The translations under genes were made by a program, and so were the position numbers. The notes under the pieces are model-generated. The model was not told where the DNA came from, searched no databases, and saw only the letters and a list, made by a program, of their open reading frames with translations. A stretch of DNA of 64,000 nucleotides from Rhizomys pruinosus (lineage: Eukaryota > Chordata > Mammalia > Rodentia > Spalacidae), in contig VZQC01013731.1 in assembly GCA_009823505.1 (NCBI GenBank), forward strand, positions 1,983,945 to 2,047,944. The letters are read 5' to 3'. Numbering within the stretch: position 1 is the first letter of the stretch; every line of letters starts with the position of its first letter. Shown here one piece after another: positions 11,730-25,300 of the stretch.

Positions 11730-14700
11730 AGTCTGTTTTTCTCTGGTCTTCTGGGCTTAGGAACCATGTCACCCAACTACTTTCCTCTCTAATTAAGTGG
11801 CTCTTACTTAGAACTGAAATTATATAAATATTTAAAGAGAAAAATGTTCCTGAATTGTAGTGTCATGGGTCAAACTTAGTTTGTCTGGGGCCATGTATTT
11901 GAGACTCAAAAAAGATAGCCAGCAAAGTTATAAGTCAACGTCCTGTGGTATGGTATTCAAATCACCTAGGTTAAAGTGGAAGAGGAAAGGACTGGAAATG
12001 CCGAGTCAGGGGACCTCTCCTTAAATGTGCCAAGACCATCTGTGAGGTTGGCCCCTGAGTCTGCAATTTTACACACACCTTGAGCAACTATGGTACACTG
12101 TACACTTTGAAGAACTCTGCTTTTAAAATGATTGATTTACAATGCTGAGCAGGGCCCAGAGGAATTTAAAGTAGAAAGAAGGGGCTCAAGGTTAAATTAC
12201 AACTAGGTTAAATAAATACAAAGAAATAAAGTCACCTTTAATCTTATAATCATAAATGTTGGTATTTCTTGTTAACAGAATTGTGACTATCCTTCCAAAT
12301 CTGCTTTTATGCCATATGCATTCATTTTTTCATAACTAAAGATGAACGCACACTTATATTCTTATATAATTGACTTCATGAACCTAATATATCTTTTCAT
12401 AAAGATGCTCATTCTTTATTCCATGGACAGTTGATGGGGATGTGGGGGTGGGGACACAGTGCCCAGAGGGAGATGTCATCAGATCAGGATCTATGCCTTT
12501 AATAAACAGAGGATGTATTGTTAGAGGATGGATGGCTGACATAATAGAATTAGAAACATATTTTATTTTGGGACACAGTCAAGTCTTCTCTGATTGGTGG
12601 ATTTCTGGAAATAAACACAACTTGTGTCATGAATTTGCCTTGCTGCATAAAAGGATCATCTAAAAAGCCAAGCAAAAAGAATTTTCAAACAAAAAGACAT
12701 GGTAAGCAATTATTAAAGCACAATGCTGAATTGAAGAGCATCAGCGTATGTCCACTGATGTTCTCAAAAAAAAAAAAACTAGCTCTTGCTTGCAACACAG
12801 AAAGGCTGGAGGTAAAGGAGAGCCGGATTCTGACACAGTAAGTATATCCATGTTAATATTTGGAACATTGTGTTGGAGGGTTTCCAGCTTTCTCTAGGCT
12901 TCTGCACCTATGAATCTACAAGGCTTCACACTGCATTTTTCATGGTTGGAGTGTTTGGGATATAGACGTATTAGATTTAGCAAACAGAAATGTAGGATTT
13001 CCCATTAAATTTGAATCTGGGACAAATAATAAATTTTCAAACAAAGTGTCATACAATACATGTAGGACCTGGATACTAAAATTTTTCTGTGGATTCTCTA
13101 AAATTCCAACTTAGCTGAATATCCTATATTTTATCTGGAAGCCTTATTTCGGTAGCTTTCTATGTCAGAAAGAGAAGAAAATATCAGGACAGGATTATAA
13201 CTAGACATGAAAGCATTCAGTTAATTGAGGAGCAATGTAGATTTCCATTAATAACATATTTCTGTATTTTAGAAGTGTTTCCTCAGATGAAAAAGAAAAT
13301 GACTGTCTGACACCAACTCCTGGAAAACAGTGGGCAGTGAACCCAACTTTCACTTTAGATGACAGCGGCCAATGTCTTTCCTGCTTGTTTGTGCATTTGG
13401 GCATGGGAAAGCCCTGGTTGACTAGACTAGACTTATAGGAATTTTTCCTCATCCTTCTGACTGGAGTCATGACTTTCAGGTAATGATGCAGGAGTATGCT
13501 CAAGGTTGCTATCTCCAGAAATCTTGTGCACAGAGGCTGTACAGGGTCATATCCAGAAGGGAGTTGACATGCAGCAGGCAGTGGTCCTTAGACATACTGA
13601 CTAGTACTTTTAATTGATAATGAGCAAGCAGAGGAGAGAAATGAGAGCTCTGAGATCTAACAGAAGTGAAATAATTTACTCAATTTGTTTTCCTGCAAGC
13701 CCAGGCTTTTTATCAAGACTGTATAACAAAACTAAGTGAGGCAGTCACAATTCAACTCCATAAAAGGCTTAATCACTTGTTCTACAGCAGCCTTTCTCTT
13801 TATGGGGAATTTACCAGCTTCTTAATGTCCTTTATTTGATTAACATTAAAAACAACTGGCTCCTGTCCTGGATTCTGGTAAAGTGGTAGATTACAAAGTT
13901 AATAAAGACAATACATTTTTTAAGAGCCTCAACTATAACAGTCTCAAGCCTTAAGTAGCAGATCATGCATTGATAGTTCTATTTTCTTAGGAAAAAAATT
14001 CCACAAAGACAGGTCTAGCTATTTAAGGAAAGAAAAACTACAACAGTCACTGTTGCTCTAAGACAACAGATTGCCATAGTTGATCTTTTTGAGTTTTTCA
14101 TTGTGAGCTTATAATACTTATTTAAAGGAAATATAAAGTGAATTCTTTGTGACTAGCCAGCGTCTGGATGTTGTCATGTTGTAAACAACAGTCAATCAAA
14201 TGTATTTACAAGAGTAATTCAGAGCTCCTTATACATAGAGTCTAACAACTGGTGGGTGAGTGGAAGGCCTTTAAAATCTACCAAAAGTTTTGTTAATCTG
14301 GTAAGACAGATCCCAACCACAGCCAGCCAGGCAATGGCAGTTACTGAAAGTCTACATGGATTCTGAATTTGACTCAGAGTGATCACAACCCCACATCCTA
14401 CCCAACTCTCATTACCAGTTGATTTTCAGGATTCTCCATCATAATCATGTCTCACACCTACTTTCTAAAGATTAGTTTCCTTTAAACACCCTATATTTTC
14501 CTGCTGTCTATAGGGAGTTTCCAACATGCATATATGAGGTGAAGTTTCCATTTGTCTGCATCAAAATAAGGGAGCATGAGAGAAAAGAGGCCATGGCAGG
14601 GAAGCTTTTTCTTTTTCTTAAAACGATTTTATTCTGAAACTTTTTCCTTTTATTTCTTTTGTTTTAATGGTAAATTAGTCTTGATTTTATGAGAGAATGA

Positions 14701-14887
14701 TATTAGTTCTTTTTCTTTTATATTCTTAATGTTCTTAATTCAGAATATAACTATTGCTTACTCTGTGCTAGTCACCCCACATTTGTGGGGTTGCCTGTGC
14801 ATACATTATTAATATGTATATATTACATTCAATGAAGCTCAAAATATCTGGGGGCCACTGTGGGCTCTTTTACTGTTTCATGAGATA
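11730..14887. other. Intergenic DNA, mostly unique
   Basis: A MER5-like trace lies near 12050-12125. No gene recognised. Confidence 0.55.
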
Positions 14888-15605
14888 TGTTAGTTATCTA
14901 GGCTGCCTAACAAAACACCACTGACAGAATAACTTAAGCAGCAGAAATATTTTCTCGTGGTTTTAGAGCCTGGAAGTTGAAGATCAAAGGTTTGCTTGCT
15001 TCTAAGGCATCTCTTCTTGGTTTCCTGTGTCCTCACATGGTCTTTTCTTTTTTCTTTCATTTTTTTTTTAATCAGAAAGGAGAAATCAGGGTGTTGCAAG
15101 TCCTGATTATGCAGAGATGCTAAACTAATCACATATCATGCAAACTCCAATCATCATTTTCTATCCGCCCTCCAAAAGGAGGAACAGGTAAGGATTATCC
15201 CCTCCTGACGATAAGGTCTTTTCTTATTATGTATAAATATTCCTGATTCTCCTTATGTGTTCATTAATCTCTTCTTAAAAAGACAGTGTTCATATCTCAG
15301 TAGGTCTAACTTTTTTTTTTTTTTTTTTTTTGTCTTTTGAGACAGGATCCCCTGCAGCCCCAGCTGGCCTGGAACTTGCTCTGTAGACCAGGCTGGCCTT
15401 GAACTCACAGAGATCTGCCTGCCTCTGCCTGCCGAGTGCTATGATTAAAGGCATGTGCCACCACTCCCCACAAGGTCCAACTTTTAACACCTCCATTTTA
15501 GCATGAACACCACTTTAAAGACCCAGCCTCTAAATATAGTAACACTGATGTACTGTGGCTAACATTTAGACATGCCGATTTGAGAGGGGCATAAGGCAAC
15601 CCACA
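14888..15605 (+). repeat. Old placental interspersed repeat split by B1
   Basis: gttagttatctaggctgcct then aacaaaacaccactgacaga and ...tcctcacatggtcttttc, with a B1 inside, and then ctttaaagacccagcctcta, aatatagtaacactgatgta. The order is that of a common old mammalian repeat whose exact family name I cannot give. Confidence 0.6.
15309..15472 (-). mobile_element. B1 SINE
   Basis: Minus-strand B1 with poly-T start, gagacaggatcccctgcagc, and ...gattaaaggcatgtgccacc. It interrupts an old placental repeat whose halves are at about 14888-15180 and 15495-15605. Confidence 0.92.
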
Positions 15606-15936
15606 GCAGATGGTATTCCGGCCTTGGAGACAACATACAGCAATAGAAACAATCAAGGATCCAAAATCACATAGACAGGATGAAGACGATGACTGGGCCT
15701 GTTCCTGTCCCACAGGAATTAAGCTTTCTGAGACTAAGATTCTTTTTCTGTGTAACTATGATAATAACTATTTCAGAATTGTCAGATTAAAGCTCCTAAC
15801 ATAACACATGACACATGGTGAGTGCTCAAAGAACAGTCAGGTCAGTTCTTTTATATCTTCCTCTACTCTCATTACTCAGCATGCATAACAAAGACATCAG
15901 CAAGTGTTTGCATAAACATATTCAACAAGGTAAGTA

Positions 15937-16129
15937 AGCTGGGTGTGGTGGCACATGCCTTTAATCCCAGCACTTGGGAGGCAGAGGCAGGCGGATCTCT
16001 GTGAGTTCAAGGCCAGCCTGGTCTAAATAGCGAGTTCCAGGACAGCTGGAGCTACAGGGAGACCCTGTCTGGAGAAGACTGAAAAAACAAAAACAAACAA
16101 ACAAAACAAAACAAAAAAAAAAAACAAGG
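15937..16129 (+). mobile_element. B1 SINE
   Basis: Plus-strand B1 with gctgggtgtggtggcacatg head and aaacaaacaaa tail; flank acaaggtaa on both sides. Confidence 0.94.
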
Positions 16130-16743
16130 TAAACACTGGGACAGAAATTTGGATGAAGCTACATCAGGTAGGGTTAATTCAGGAAGACTGAATTACCTTA
16201 AGCAGATGGAGGATTAGGAAGCCTTAGAAAGGGAAGGATTACTGAACAGTATCTAATCCAAAATACAAGGGAGAAGTCTTACTAGCTGTGTGAATAATGC
16301 TTTTATGCAGTGCAAAGACATCAGACAACATACACTCACTCTTTTTCCAACTCTTTCAGTCTTTCTTATTATATCTAGATGAAAGTCTCAGTTTGTTCTG
16401 CCTTTAATCCTTTCCAAACACAAAATAAGAACTCATTTTTACAAAGACCAGCTCATATAATGATTGAAATTTTCTCCCTGTTACTTTTTGGTTACATTTT
16501 ATTCCACACACACTGACAGTATAGTGTTTATAAAAGTAAATTTAAATTTTAAAAGGAGACAAATTATAAATATGGTAGTAATAGTAACCATATAGGTTGT
16601 ATAGTAATATAGGCTACAATAAGCTGTTATTACAGTGGTCCAAACATGAGTGAAATTTAGGAATTACTGGTTTAGTCTGTGCCTTTCACAGGAAAACAAG
16701 AAGAAACCAAGGCTACGAAGAAAAAGGTACTCTTTTATAAAGT

Positions 16744-16980
16744 TTTTTTTTTTTAATTGCTTTATGTGTATGAATGCACTGTCTGCATGCAGGTGTGTCC
16801 ACCTGTGTCGTGCAACACCGCAGAGGTCAGAAAAGGGTGCTGGACTCCCCTGGAACTGGAGCTCTCCTGGAACTGGAGTTTCAGATGGTTCTCGGCCGCT
16901 ATGTGGGTGCTGGGGATCGAACCCGGGTCCTCTGCAAGAGCGGTCGGCGCTCCCAACCGCTAGGTCATCTCTCCAGCCCC
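16744..16980 (-). mobile_element. Young B2-type SINE, minus strand
   Basis: Full length and flanked by gaaaaaggtactctttta at 16719 and 16981 (an 18-bp target-site duplication). It has the internal-duplication form. Confidence 0.96.
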
Positions 16981-17565
16981 GAAAAAGGTACTCTTTTAAA
17001 ATCACATAGCTAACTGTCATTAGGACTGAAGCTCCTTTCTCCTAAACCCTCTTCATCTATCTAACTACATCAGAGAAAAAAATTCCATATGGTTAAATTA
17101 AAGATAAACTGAAGGTAAAGCAATCAACAGACTGTGTGTGGAGTTTTAGGAAGGCATTGGTTCAATAAGGCTTACCTGGATTGTAAGAGAGCAATAGAGA
17201 AGACAGACTTCTCTGGCACCTGATGCTGGTGACCTAAGGTCTCATCAGATTGGCATAATAACCTAGGGCGACATTTCTAGTTCTGAGGCCAGTTCCCAAG
17301 GTTATAGTGACAGAAATTTCTCTTGGTATCAAACAAAGATGGCTTGAATCCCAGCTTTTCCATTTGGCAAGGAATCACTATGTGTCTCAGCTTACCTGTA
17401 GTCTACTCATCTGAAAAAAAAATTAAGAATGGTAATAACAAAGACTTATGGAGGGCACTTAAACCTGCCAACTACCTATGATGAGTTACCTCACTTCTCA
17501 AAATAACTCTCCCGGACATTATCATTCCCTTTGGTTACTGAGGGCATTTGGTTTATTTTTCATTT

Positions 17566-17828
17566 CATTTTATTTTATATTTTATTTTATTATTTTCTTT
17601 ATTTTAATGTGTATGAATGTACTGTCTGTATGTAGGTTTGTGCACCCGTGTAGTGCAATGCCCGGAGGTCAGGAGAGGGTGTCGGATTCCCCTGGAACTG
17701 GAGTTCTCCTGGAATCGGAGTTATGGACGGTTCTCAGCCTCCATGTGGGTGCTGGGGACTGAAGATTGAACCCTGGTCTTCTGCAAGAGCAGTCGGCGCT
17801 CTTAACCGCTAGGCCATCTCTCCAGCCC
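17566..17828 (-). mobile_element. Young B2-type SINE, minus strand
   Basis: Flanked by atttggtttattttt on both sides. The internal-duplication form shows as ggaactggagttctcctgga. Confidence 0.95.
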
Positions 17829-18006
17829 TATTTGGTTTATTTTTACCTATACAGACGAAGGAGTGGTGGAAATAGGCTTCAAACCCAGAGTCAATCCAGA
17901 GTCTGGCCTTAACCCCAGCACTTCACTGTGAAGACTGAATACAGGTAAGGACTAACAAGCAGTAAATAGCTGGCACACATAAGGCGGAAAAATGTTAGTG
18001 CTTGGG

Positions 18007-18026
18007 ACTACAATTCCCAGAATGCC
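18007..18026 (+). promoter_or_regulatory. ZNF143/SBF-type promoter motif
   Basis: The sequence ACTACAATTCCCAGAATGCC matches the long ZNF143 (Staf) promoter motif. It lies about 100 bases before a GTAAGC donor and starts a GC-richer stretch (18.0-18.5 kb). I infer that it marks the promoter of the small plus-strand gene that follows. Confidence 0.7.
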
Positions 18027-18049
18027 ATAAGAAAGGAAACTGTCCAATA

Positions 18050-18119
18050 AGGATGCTGTAAGCAGAGACGCTTACAGGAAGCCAGGCCCAACTTCTATCG
18101 CCTTTCTCCCTGCCTAGCG
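18050..18119 (+). other. C5orf58: Probable non-coding first exon of the C5orf58-like gene
   Basis: A strong donor, CTAGCG|GTAAGC, sits at 18119/18120, about 95 bases downstream of the ZNF143-type motif. No start codon here leads to a useful frame. The next coding exon has its acceptor at 19229. The start near 18050 is a guess, as no TATA box or cap site is evident. Confidence 0.5.
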
Positions 18120-18669
18120 GTAAGCCTGTTCTCACAGGTCCGGGCGGAGGGAGGGGATGCTAGGCTTTTATTTGTGGAGTCAGGAGGTGAGACCTGCTCG
18201 GGTGTCTCTGTCAGTTATCCTGCCAGCTGCTGGGTGCCTGGTGTGTGAAGGGGTGGCGAGAAGGGAGGGCGAAGACCGTGGAACCTTCCAGGCTGCCCTC
18301 CTTACCCGCTCAGCTGTGGTTGGGCCCCAGCCATTTTGGAGGTCCAGTTGGGTGTTACGGGGGCTGGGAGGAGAGTGTGCCTTTCAGAACAGTCTGCCCC
18401 GGACTTCTGTCATGGTTGAGGGCTTGAACCCTGTGGAACGGTTAGTTCCAGTGACACATTCCTGACCGTCTAGTCCTCTGCCCTCGAGGCTGGTCCTTAT
18501 AGCTCCCGTTAAGTCCTACTTTGAATAATGGCCTAGCTACTTGAGGAAGACTTGATCCAGCCCTGGCCTGTGGGATCCTGACTTTTTAATCCTTCTGAAC
18601 CTCAGCCACCTTTTGAACCAAAGGAAATTTCTCGATTTATTAGTTCTCTCTTGCGTTTTATCTCTTAAA

Positions 18670-18805
18670 CTTTTTTTTTTTTTTTTTGTCTTTTCGAGAC
18701 AGGGTCTCCCTGTAGCCCCAGCTGTCCTGGAACTCACTCTGTAGACCAGGCTGGCTCTGCCACCCAAGTGCTAAGGATTAAAGGCGTGCGCCACCATACC
18801 CAGCT
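18670..18805 (-). mobile_element. B1 SINE with internal deletion
   Basis: Flanked by ttatctcttaaactt. About 30 bases in the middle (after accaggctggc) are missing. Confidence 0.92.
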
Positions 18806-18821
18806 TATCTCTTAAACTTAA

Positions 18822-19031
18822 AAAAAATTTTTTTTATTATGTGTATGTATTGTCTGCATGTAAGTGCACTGTGTCTTGCAGTGCCTGTGGAGGTCAGAAG
18901 AGGGCACTGGATCTCCTGGAACTGGAGTTAACCAGCCTTCTTTATTAGCTACCGTTTGATTCTGGAAACCTAACCCTGGTCCTCTGCAGGATCAGCCAGT
19001 GCTCTTAACTGCTAAGCCATCTCTCCAGCCC
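18822..19031 (-). mobile_element. Older B2/B3-type SINE in intron 1 of the C5orf58-like gene
   Basis: The minus-strand head is gggctggagagatggcttag; single aactggagtt segment. Confidence 0.9.
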
Positions 19032-19229
19032 TTCTTACATTTATTCTTTACAGTGTTTTCCCTTTCCCTCAAACGTGAGTGTTTTGGTTTGGCACGTCCA
19101 AGTAAGATTGGTATTGAAATAAGATTGTTACTGATTTTTGTTTGTTTGTTTTAGTATACAGGGCCTTGGAGGTGGTTATAGAGTATTTTATTCATTAATA
19201 TCCAGAAAACAAAATTATTTCTTTTACAG

Positions 19230-19301
19230 CTTCTCAGAAAGGAGTGAGGAAAAATAGGAGAAATGAGTGGAAATAAGGAAAAGACAGAGATTGACCAGCC
19301 G
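19230..19301 (+). CDS. C5orf58: C5orf58-like exon 2 with start codon
   Basis: The exon begins after CTTTTACAG (AG at 19228-19229), carries a short 5' leader and the start ATG at 19263, and ends at CCG|GTTAGT. No earlier in-frame ATG is present in the exon. The start context is gagaaATGa, with only moderate Kozak agreement. Confidence 0.72.
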
Positions 19302-22300
19302 GTTAGTTTGCTTTCATTATTTTGGGCAAAGAGGCCTGACCCATACCTATCCTGATTTCACATTGCAGGATTGTCTGTGCTAACTGTGATTTAGTTTTTC
19401 CAAGTCATTTTGAGAGATTTGAATAGCTTAAAGGTTGATTTCTAGTGAACCACCTCTTTGAATACATACTTGGCTAAATATATGTACTGTAGGAGATATA
19501 ACACAACATGCTGTACATTACACATTTCAGTTAACCAGAATTAAAATGTGTGTGTCTGTAGCTCCTAAAGTGGTTAACCATTTATTACTGTGGGCTTAAA
19601 TTCTAAGTGCGGCCTTGTCATTCAAGAATAAGTTAGAAACATTGGATTAAAATAAAATTAGGAAGAATCCTATGCAGTTAAAAAGTGGTTTATTAATGTT
19701 GAAGATTTCTGCAAAGGGAACTCTGTTTCCATCTTAAGGGCCCCCATCTTATGGATATGGTTGATTAAAGAAGAAACTTCATCCTAAGAACTTCGTTTAG
19801 AATTGTTTTCATCTGGAAAAACATAAAACACGTTGATGTTTTCCTAGGTTCTGGTCAGAAAGACTCAATTTTTTTTTTACAAATTACCTAAATTATTTTT
19901 ATTGTTTTATTTATTACTTTTATGTGTATGAGTGTATTTCTTGCATGTAGGTAGGTGCACCTGTGTCATACAATGCTTGCAGAGGTCAGAAGAGGGCATC
20001 AGATTCCCTGGAATTGGAGTTACAAATGGTTGTTAGCCACCATGTAGGTTCTGGGAATCGAACCCAGGACCTACGCAAGAGTAGCCAATGCTCTTAACTG
20101 CTAAGCAATCTCTCCAGTTCCCTAAATTATTTTTAAAATGCACATACTTCTTTTAAAATCCCTTAATTTGAATTTTATGTGTGTGTTTATGTGTATGTGT
20201 ATGCACACTACATGTGTGTGGTCACCTCCAGAGGCCAGAAGATGGTGAGGGACCCGCCCCCCACCCAGAGCTGGAGTTACAGGCAGTTGTGATCTGCTTG
20301 ATAGGGGTCCTGGGAACCAACTGAACTTGGGTCATCTGAAAGAACATCAAATACTCTTAACCACTGATCCATCTCTCTAGCCCCCATGTAAAAATATCTG
20401 ATCTGTACATTTTTTTTGTTTCTCTTTTACAATCAGATCCTTATTAGTAATAGTCCTGACCGTAAGCAAAGGGTAGAAGCCCTTACTAAAAACCTTAACA
20501 CCATTGCTATGGACTTGAAGAAGATGAGAGGTAAGGATGGTGTCACTAAATCAAAATGCTTGCATATCATTATTGTAAAGCAAATGGTAGAACTAATTTG
20601 TGCTTGGCCTGGGTGTATTTTTCCTGCTAATTATAATTTCTCTATTAAGAAGTGTTTGCAATGAAATATGAACTAGATTTCTGAAGAGAAACTAGGTTTG
20701 AGCATTAGCCTGGGAGTTAGCAGGCCTGAATTCCTATTTCTGACACCAACAAGCTTATGGTGTTATCTAACATTGCTAAATTTTCCTGTCTTCCCTTCAG
20801 CACACTGTTACATGACTATGTCACCTACAAAATTCATTGTCTTGATCCATGCGTCCTTACCAAACCCCTAAGGCAATTCTTTAAAAATCAAAAGTTCGAT
20901 TCTGTCAAAAGTGAAGGGTTCTTCATTTAAAATATTCCTAGACTAATAATAGACCTTATAGATCATGCAATTTAGTCACTCCTAGATAAGTCCATTATTT
21001 TATTTTAGGCATTGTAAAATTTCTGTGATTGAATATTTCTATGGATTATCCATCTCTAAGCCAACATGCTTTATGTTGGAGAACTCCCTTTTTCTTCCAT
21101 CAACTCATACATTTTCGACAGTTTCCGTAGGGATCAGCTGAAATCTGCCCTCTCCCCTTTTCTTGTATGAGTCCTGTTACTAACCAGGAAAATGACTTTG
21201 AATGTAACTCACATGTTCACACACAATTCTATGTCACATGTAGACCCATATATTCTCCCCAGAGTAGCATTTCCCAAACCTTTGTCTGTGTCAAGATGTG
21301 TTAAAAGATGGTATGCAGCAAAGCAGAGCCTACATTCTCAACAGTAAGGTCAGCCTGGGAAGTGCTAGTGAGAACTACACAGTGCTCTGTATTTCTCTTA
21401 GAAATTCACAGTGCACTTATTTGTGACTCTCAGAGTGTGATGTAAAGAAATCCATCTAGCTTGGTTTAAGTTATCATTTCTCAAAATCAGTATCAATACT
21501 TCAGTGAAAACACTCTTTCTAAAAGGCAACTGCTGAAAACCTTCCTGGCCCCAAAACAGGTACCCTGAGCTAAATTTATTTTTTTAATTAATTAATTTAT
21601 ATATATATATTTTTTTTTTTTATCAAATCTAGACCCATGTCCCCCCCATCCCCCCACCCCACCAGAGCTCATGCACTCTGCCAAACATGGCTGAGCTAAA
21701 TTTCTAAAGGTGCTGCTGCCCAGCATCAGCCCTCGTTCCCTGCCCTGCTGAGTTCTCCCCGCACTGGTCCATTTACATGTCCATCCATGCTGTCCTCTGT
21801 GTCTCAACCCGAGCACCTTTTCTGGAATCTCACTGCTGTACTACAGCTCCTCCGTACCAGGCTGACTGCCAGTTACTAGCTGAAGTCAAAGTCACTTAAA
21901 TTGGGAAACGTTAGTGGACTGGCATCTTTTTCTTTGACCCTTCCATATCGCCTGTCACACTGTGTTGTAGTTGTGTTTCTTTTCTCTGTTTACCTGAGTG
22001 TTCCTAGCACTTAACATAGTCCCTTGGTATAATAGATTCTTGGATGAAGAAGTGGTTCTAGGTGCTTCAACTCACTTAAGAGTAGATTTATATCCCTTCC
22101 AGATTTGATTATCTAATTGTTCCACTTTGGAAAGCATCACCTGAAGTTATATAGAAATAATAAATATGGGGCCAGGCATAATGGTGCACACCTTTACCTA
22201 GCACTCAGGAGGCAGAGGCAGGCAGATCTCTGTGAGATTGGGCCAGCGCTGGCTACAGGGAGACCCTGTCTCAAAAAGAAAAAAATAGAAATAGTAAATA

Positions 22301-25300
22301 TATAATAGACGTGTTCCTGAAAAGATCAGGCAGTACTGATATGAGTGACCTGTAGAAGTTTAAAAAAGAATTAAATATCTACAGTCCATTTTTTTCCCCG
22401 TTCCTCAAAATAATACTGCCAAATGCTAACACTGAATTTTCATTAATCCTGCCACTCTTCTAAGAGTTCTGTGTATGAAGTTGGAACTGTTTCCATTGAT
22501 ATTTACAGGTGTGTAAACAGACATATGAGGTTGCCCATTGTGGGCAGTGCCATCCCTGGGCATGTAGTTCTGTGTTCTATAAGAAGGCAGGCTGGGGGCT
22601 GGAGAGATGGCCTAGCGGTTAAGAGTGCCGACTGCTCTTGCAGAGGACCCGGGTTCGATCCCCAGCACCCACATGGTGGCTGAGAACCATCTTTAACTCC
22701 AATTCAAAAAAAACTCCAGTTCCAGGGGAATCTGACGCCCTCTTCTGACCTCCGTGGCATTGCACAACATGGGTGCACAAACCTACATGCAGACAGTACA
22801 TTCATACACATACAAGGATAAATTTAAAAAAAATCTTCAATTAAAAAAAAAAAAAAAGAAAAGAAGGCAGGCTGGGCGCAGGCCAGAGGAGCAAGCCAAT
22901 AAACAGCCTTCTTCCATGGTCTGTGCTTCAGCTCCTGCCTTTGAGTTCCTGCCCTAAGTGTCTGCCCTGACTCCCTTTCAGAATGACCTATAAGCCAAAG
23001 GTGAAATAAACTTTCAGCCCCAGGTTGGTTTTGGTCTGTGTTTTATCAGAGTTATAGAAAGTAACTAGAACAATCATCATGTTAATCAAAATAAGCCAAA
23101 CTGCACAGATTTTGTGTGTTTTCTCTCTGGCAGAATAGAAGCAAATTTATATCTGAACCCTGGGCAGGTGGAGCGGGGACATGAAGTAGAACGAGAGGGC
23201 CAGGGATGTGGCGTGGTAGACTGCTCCCCTAGCTAGCATTGACAAGGCCCTAGGTTCAGTGTGGAGTACTGAAGTAAGTGCGCCAGAAGAGAGGACCCAG
23301 CAGAGCAGAGGCTAGCCTTTGAGGGGACCCAGCAGCAGCAGAGAGGCTAGCCTTTGAGGGGACCCAGCAGAGCAGAGGCTAGCCTTTGAGGGGACCAGCA
23401 GCAGTAGAGAGGCTAGCCTTTGAGGGGACCCAGGAGCAGTGAGAGGCTAGCCTTCTAGGGGACCCAGCAGCAGTGAGAGGCTAGCCTTTGAGGGGACCCA
23501 GCAGCAGTGACAGGCTAGCCTTTGAGGGGACCCAGCAGCAGTAGAGAGGCTAGCCTTTGAGGGGACCCAGCAGCAGTGACAGGCTAGCCTTTGAGGGGAC
23601 CCAGGAGCAGTGAGAGGCTAGCCTTTGAGGGGACCCAGCAGCAGTGACAGGCTAGCCTTTGAGGGGACCCAGCAGCAGCAGAGAGGCTAGCCTTTGAGGG
23701 GACCCAGGAGCAGTAGAGAGGCTAGACTTTGAGGGGACCCAGGAGCAGTGACAGGCTAGCCTTTGAGGGGACCCAGCAGCAGTAGAGAGGCCAGCCTTCG
23801 AGGGGACCCAGGAGCAGCAGAGAGGCTAGCCTTTGAGGGGACCCAGGAGCAGTAGAGAGGCTAGCCTTTGAGGGGACCCAGGAGCAGTAGAGAGGCTAGC
23901 CTTTGAGGGGACCCAGGAACAGTAGAGAGGCTAGCCTTTGAGGGGACCCAGCAGCAGTAGAGAGGCCAGCCTTCGAGGGGACCCAGGAGCAGTAGAGAGG
24001 CTAGTCTTCGAGGGGACCCAGGAGCAGCAGAGAGGCTAGCCTTTGAGGGGACCCAGAAGCAGTGACAGGCTAGCCTTTGAGGGGACCCAGCAGCAGCAGA
24101 GAGGCTAGCCTTTGAGGGGACCCAGCAGCAGTACAGAGGCTAGCCTTTGAGGACAGAGAAAGTTACTCAACTAGGAACAGTGAAAAAATAATTATTAAGT
24201 ATAGTTGAGGCTTAGCTTGCAAAAAAGTGGTATGCAATACACTTAGCTGTGGAGAGTTAAATTTAAGCTGAAATATAAATGTTGAGTTATCCCAAACTGT
24301 CCTCTTCGAGTATATTTGAGGGTGGGTGGGTAGGTAGGGAGTCAGTAAAAGAACTCCGTCGTCTTTAGTCAGGGGCATATAATGACAAAAATTAAAAGAA
24401 AAAATCATGCCCTTAGGAATGTATAGGGAGATGCTAATAGGCCCTCTTAACCCTCAAAAGAAGAAGCCAGACAGGCATAAAAGAAAAACCACAGGCATAC
24501 ATAAAAAAAGAAGCGAGCAAAATAGGGTGAGAGGCTAGAAAAGCTGAAGACAGGTGCCCGTGGGAGACTCTTCTTATAGAGCTGATTCTTCACACTATTT
24601 ACATGTATAACTTAGATAAATAAGTTTAAGATATATTAAATTTACACAAGTTGAATATAGGTGGATAGCTGAGTCATTAAGCTAAAAAGTCTTTTTAGTC
24701 AATTTTCAATTAACCTATGAATTTAAGTAAAGTGGAACATTGCTTGTGACATCTGTACTGTTAAATAAAACAGGAGAAGAAACAGCTGCAGTTGGTCCAG
24801 AAAGGGAGGGAGAGGACACACACCTTTTAGATGTGAGATTTGTTAGTGTGGCGGGGCCTCAAGGCCACGGTTGGACTCAGCATTAGACAGAAACAGTACA
24901 ACACGGGGCTGGAGAGATGGCCTAGCGGTTAAGAGCGCCGACCGCTCTTACAGAGGACCCGGGTTCTATCCCCAGCACCCACATGGCGGCCGAGAACCGT
25001 CTGCAACTCCAATTCCAGGAGAACTCCAGTTCCAGGGAATCCAACACCCTCTTCTGACCTCCGCGGCATTGCACGACACGGGTGCACAAACTTGCATGCA
25101 GACAGTACATTCATACACATACAGAAATAAATAAAATTAAAAAAAATTTAAAGAAACAGTACAACACATGGAGATCCAAACATGATGAAGGAAGCCTCTT
25201 CTCTTTAAAACCTGGAGAGGATGGGGGCTGGAGAGATGGCCTAGCGGTTAAGAGCACCAACTGCTCTTGCAGAGGGCCCGGATTCAATTCCCAGCACCCC

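Noticed and set aside
1..18000. Search for FOXI1, the next gene by human order
   Set aside because: No forkhead-domain coding sequence was found in any frame; it presumably lies further left.
23290..24155. Regular repeat considered as a CRISPR-like array
   Set aside because: There are no unique spacers: units are joined head to tail with small variants, in a mammalian intron. It is a minisatellite.
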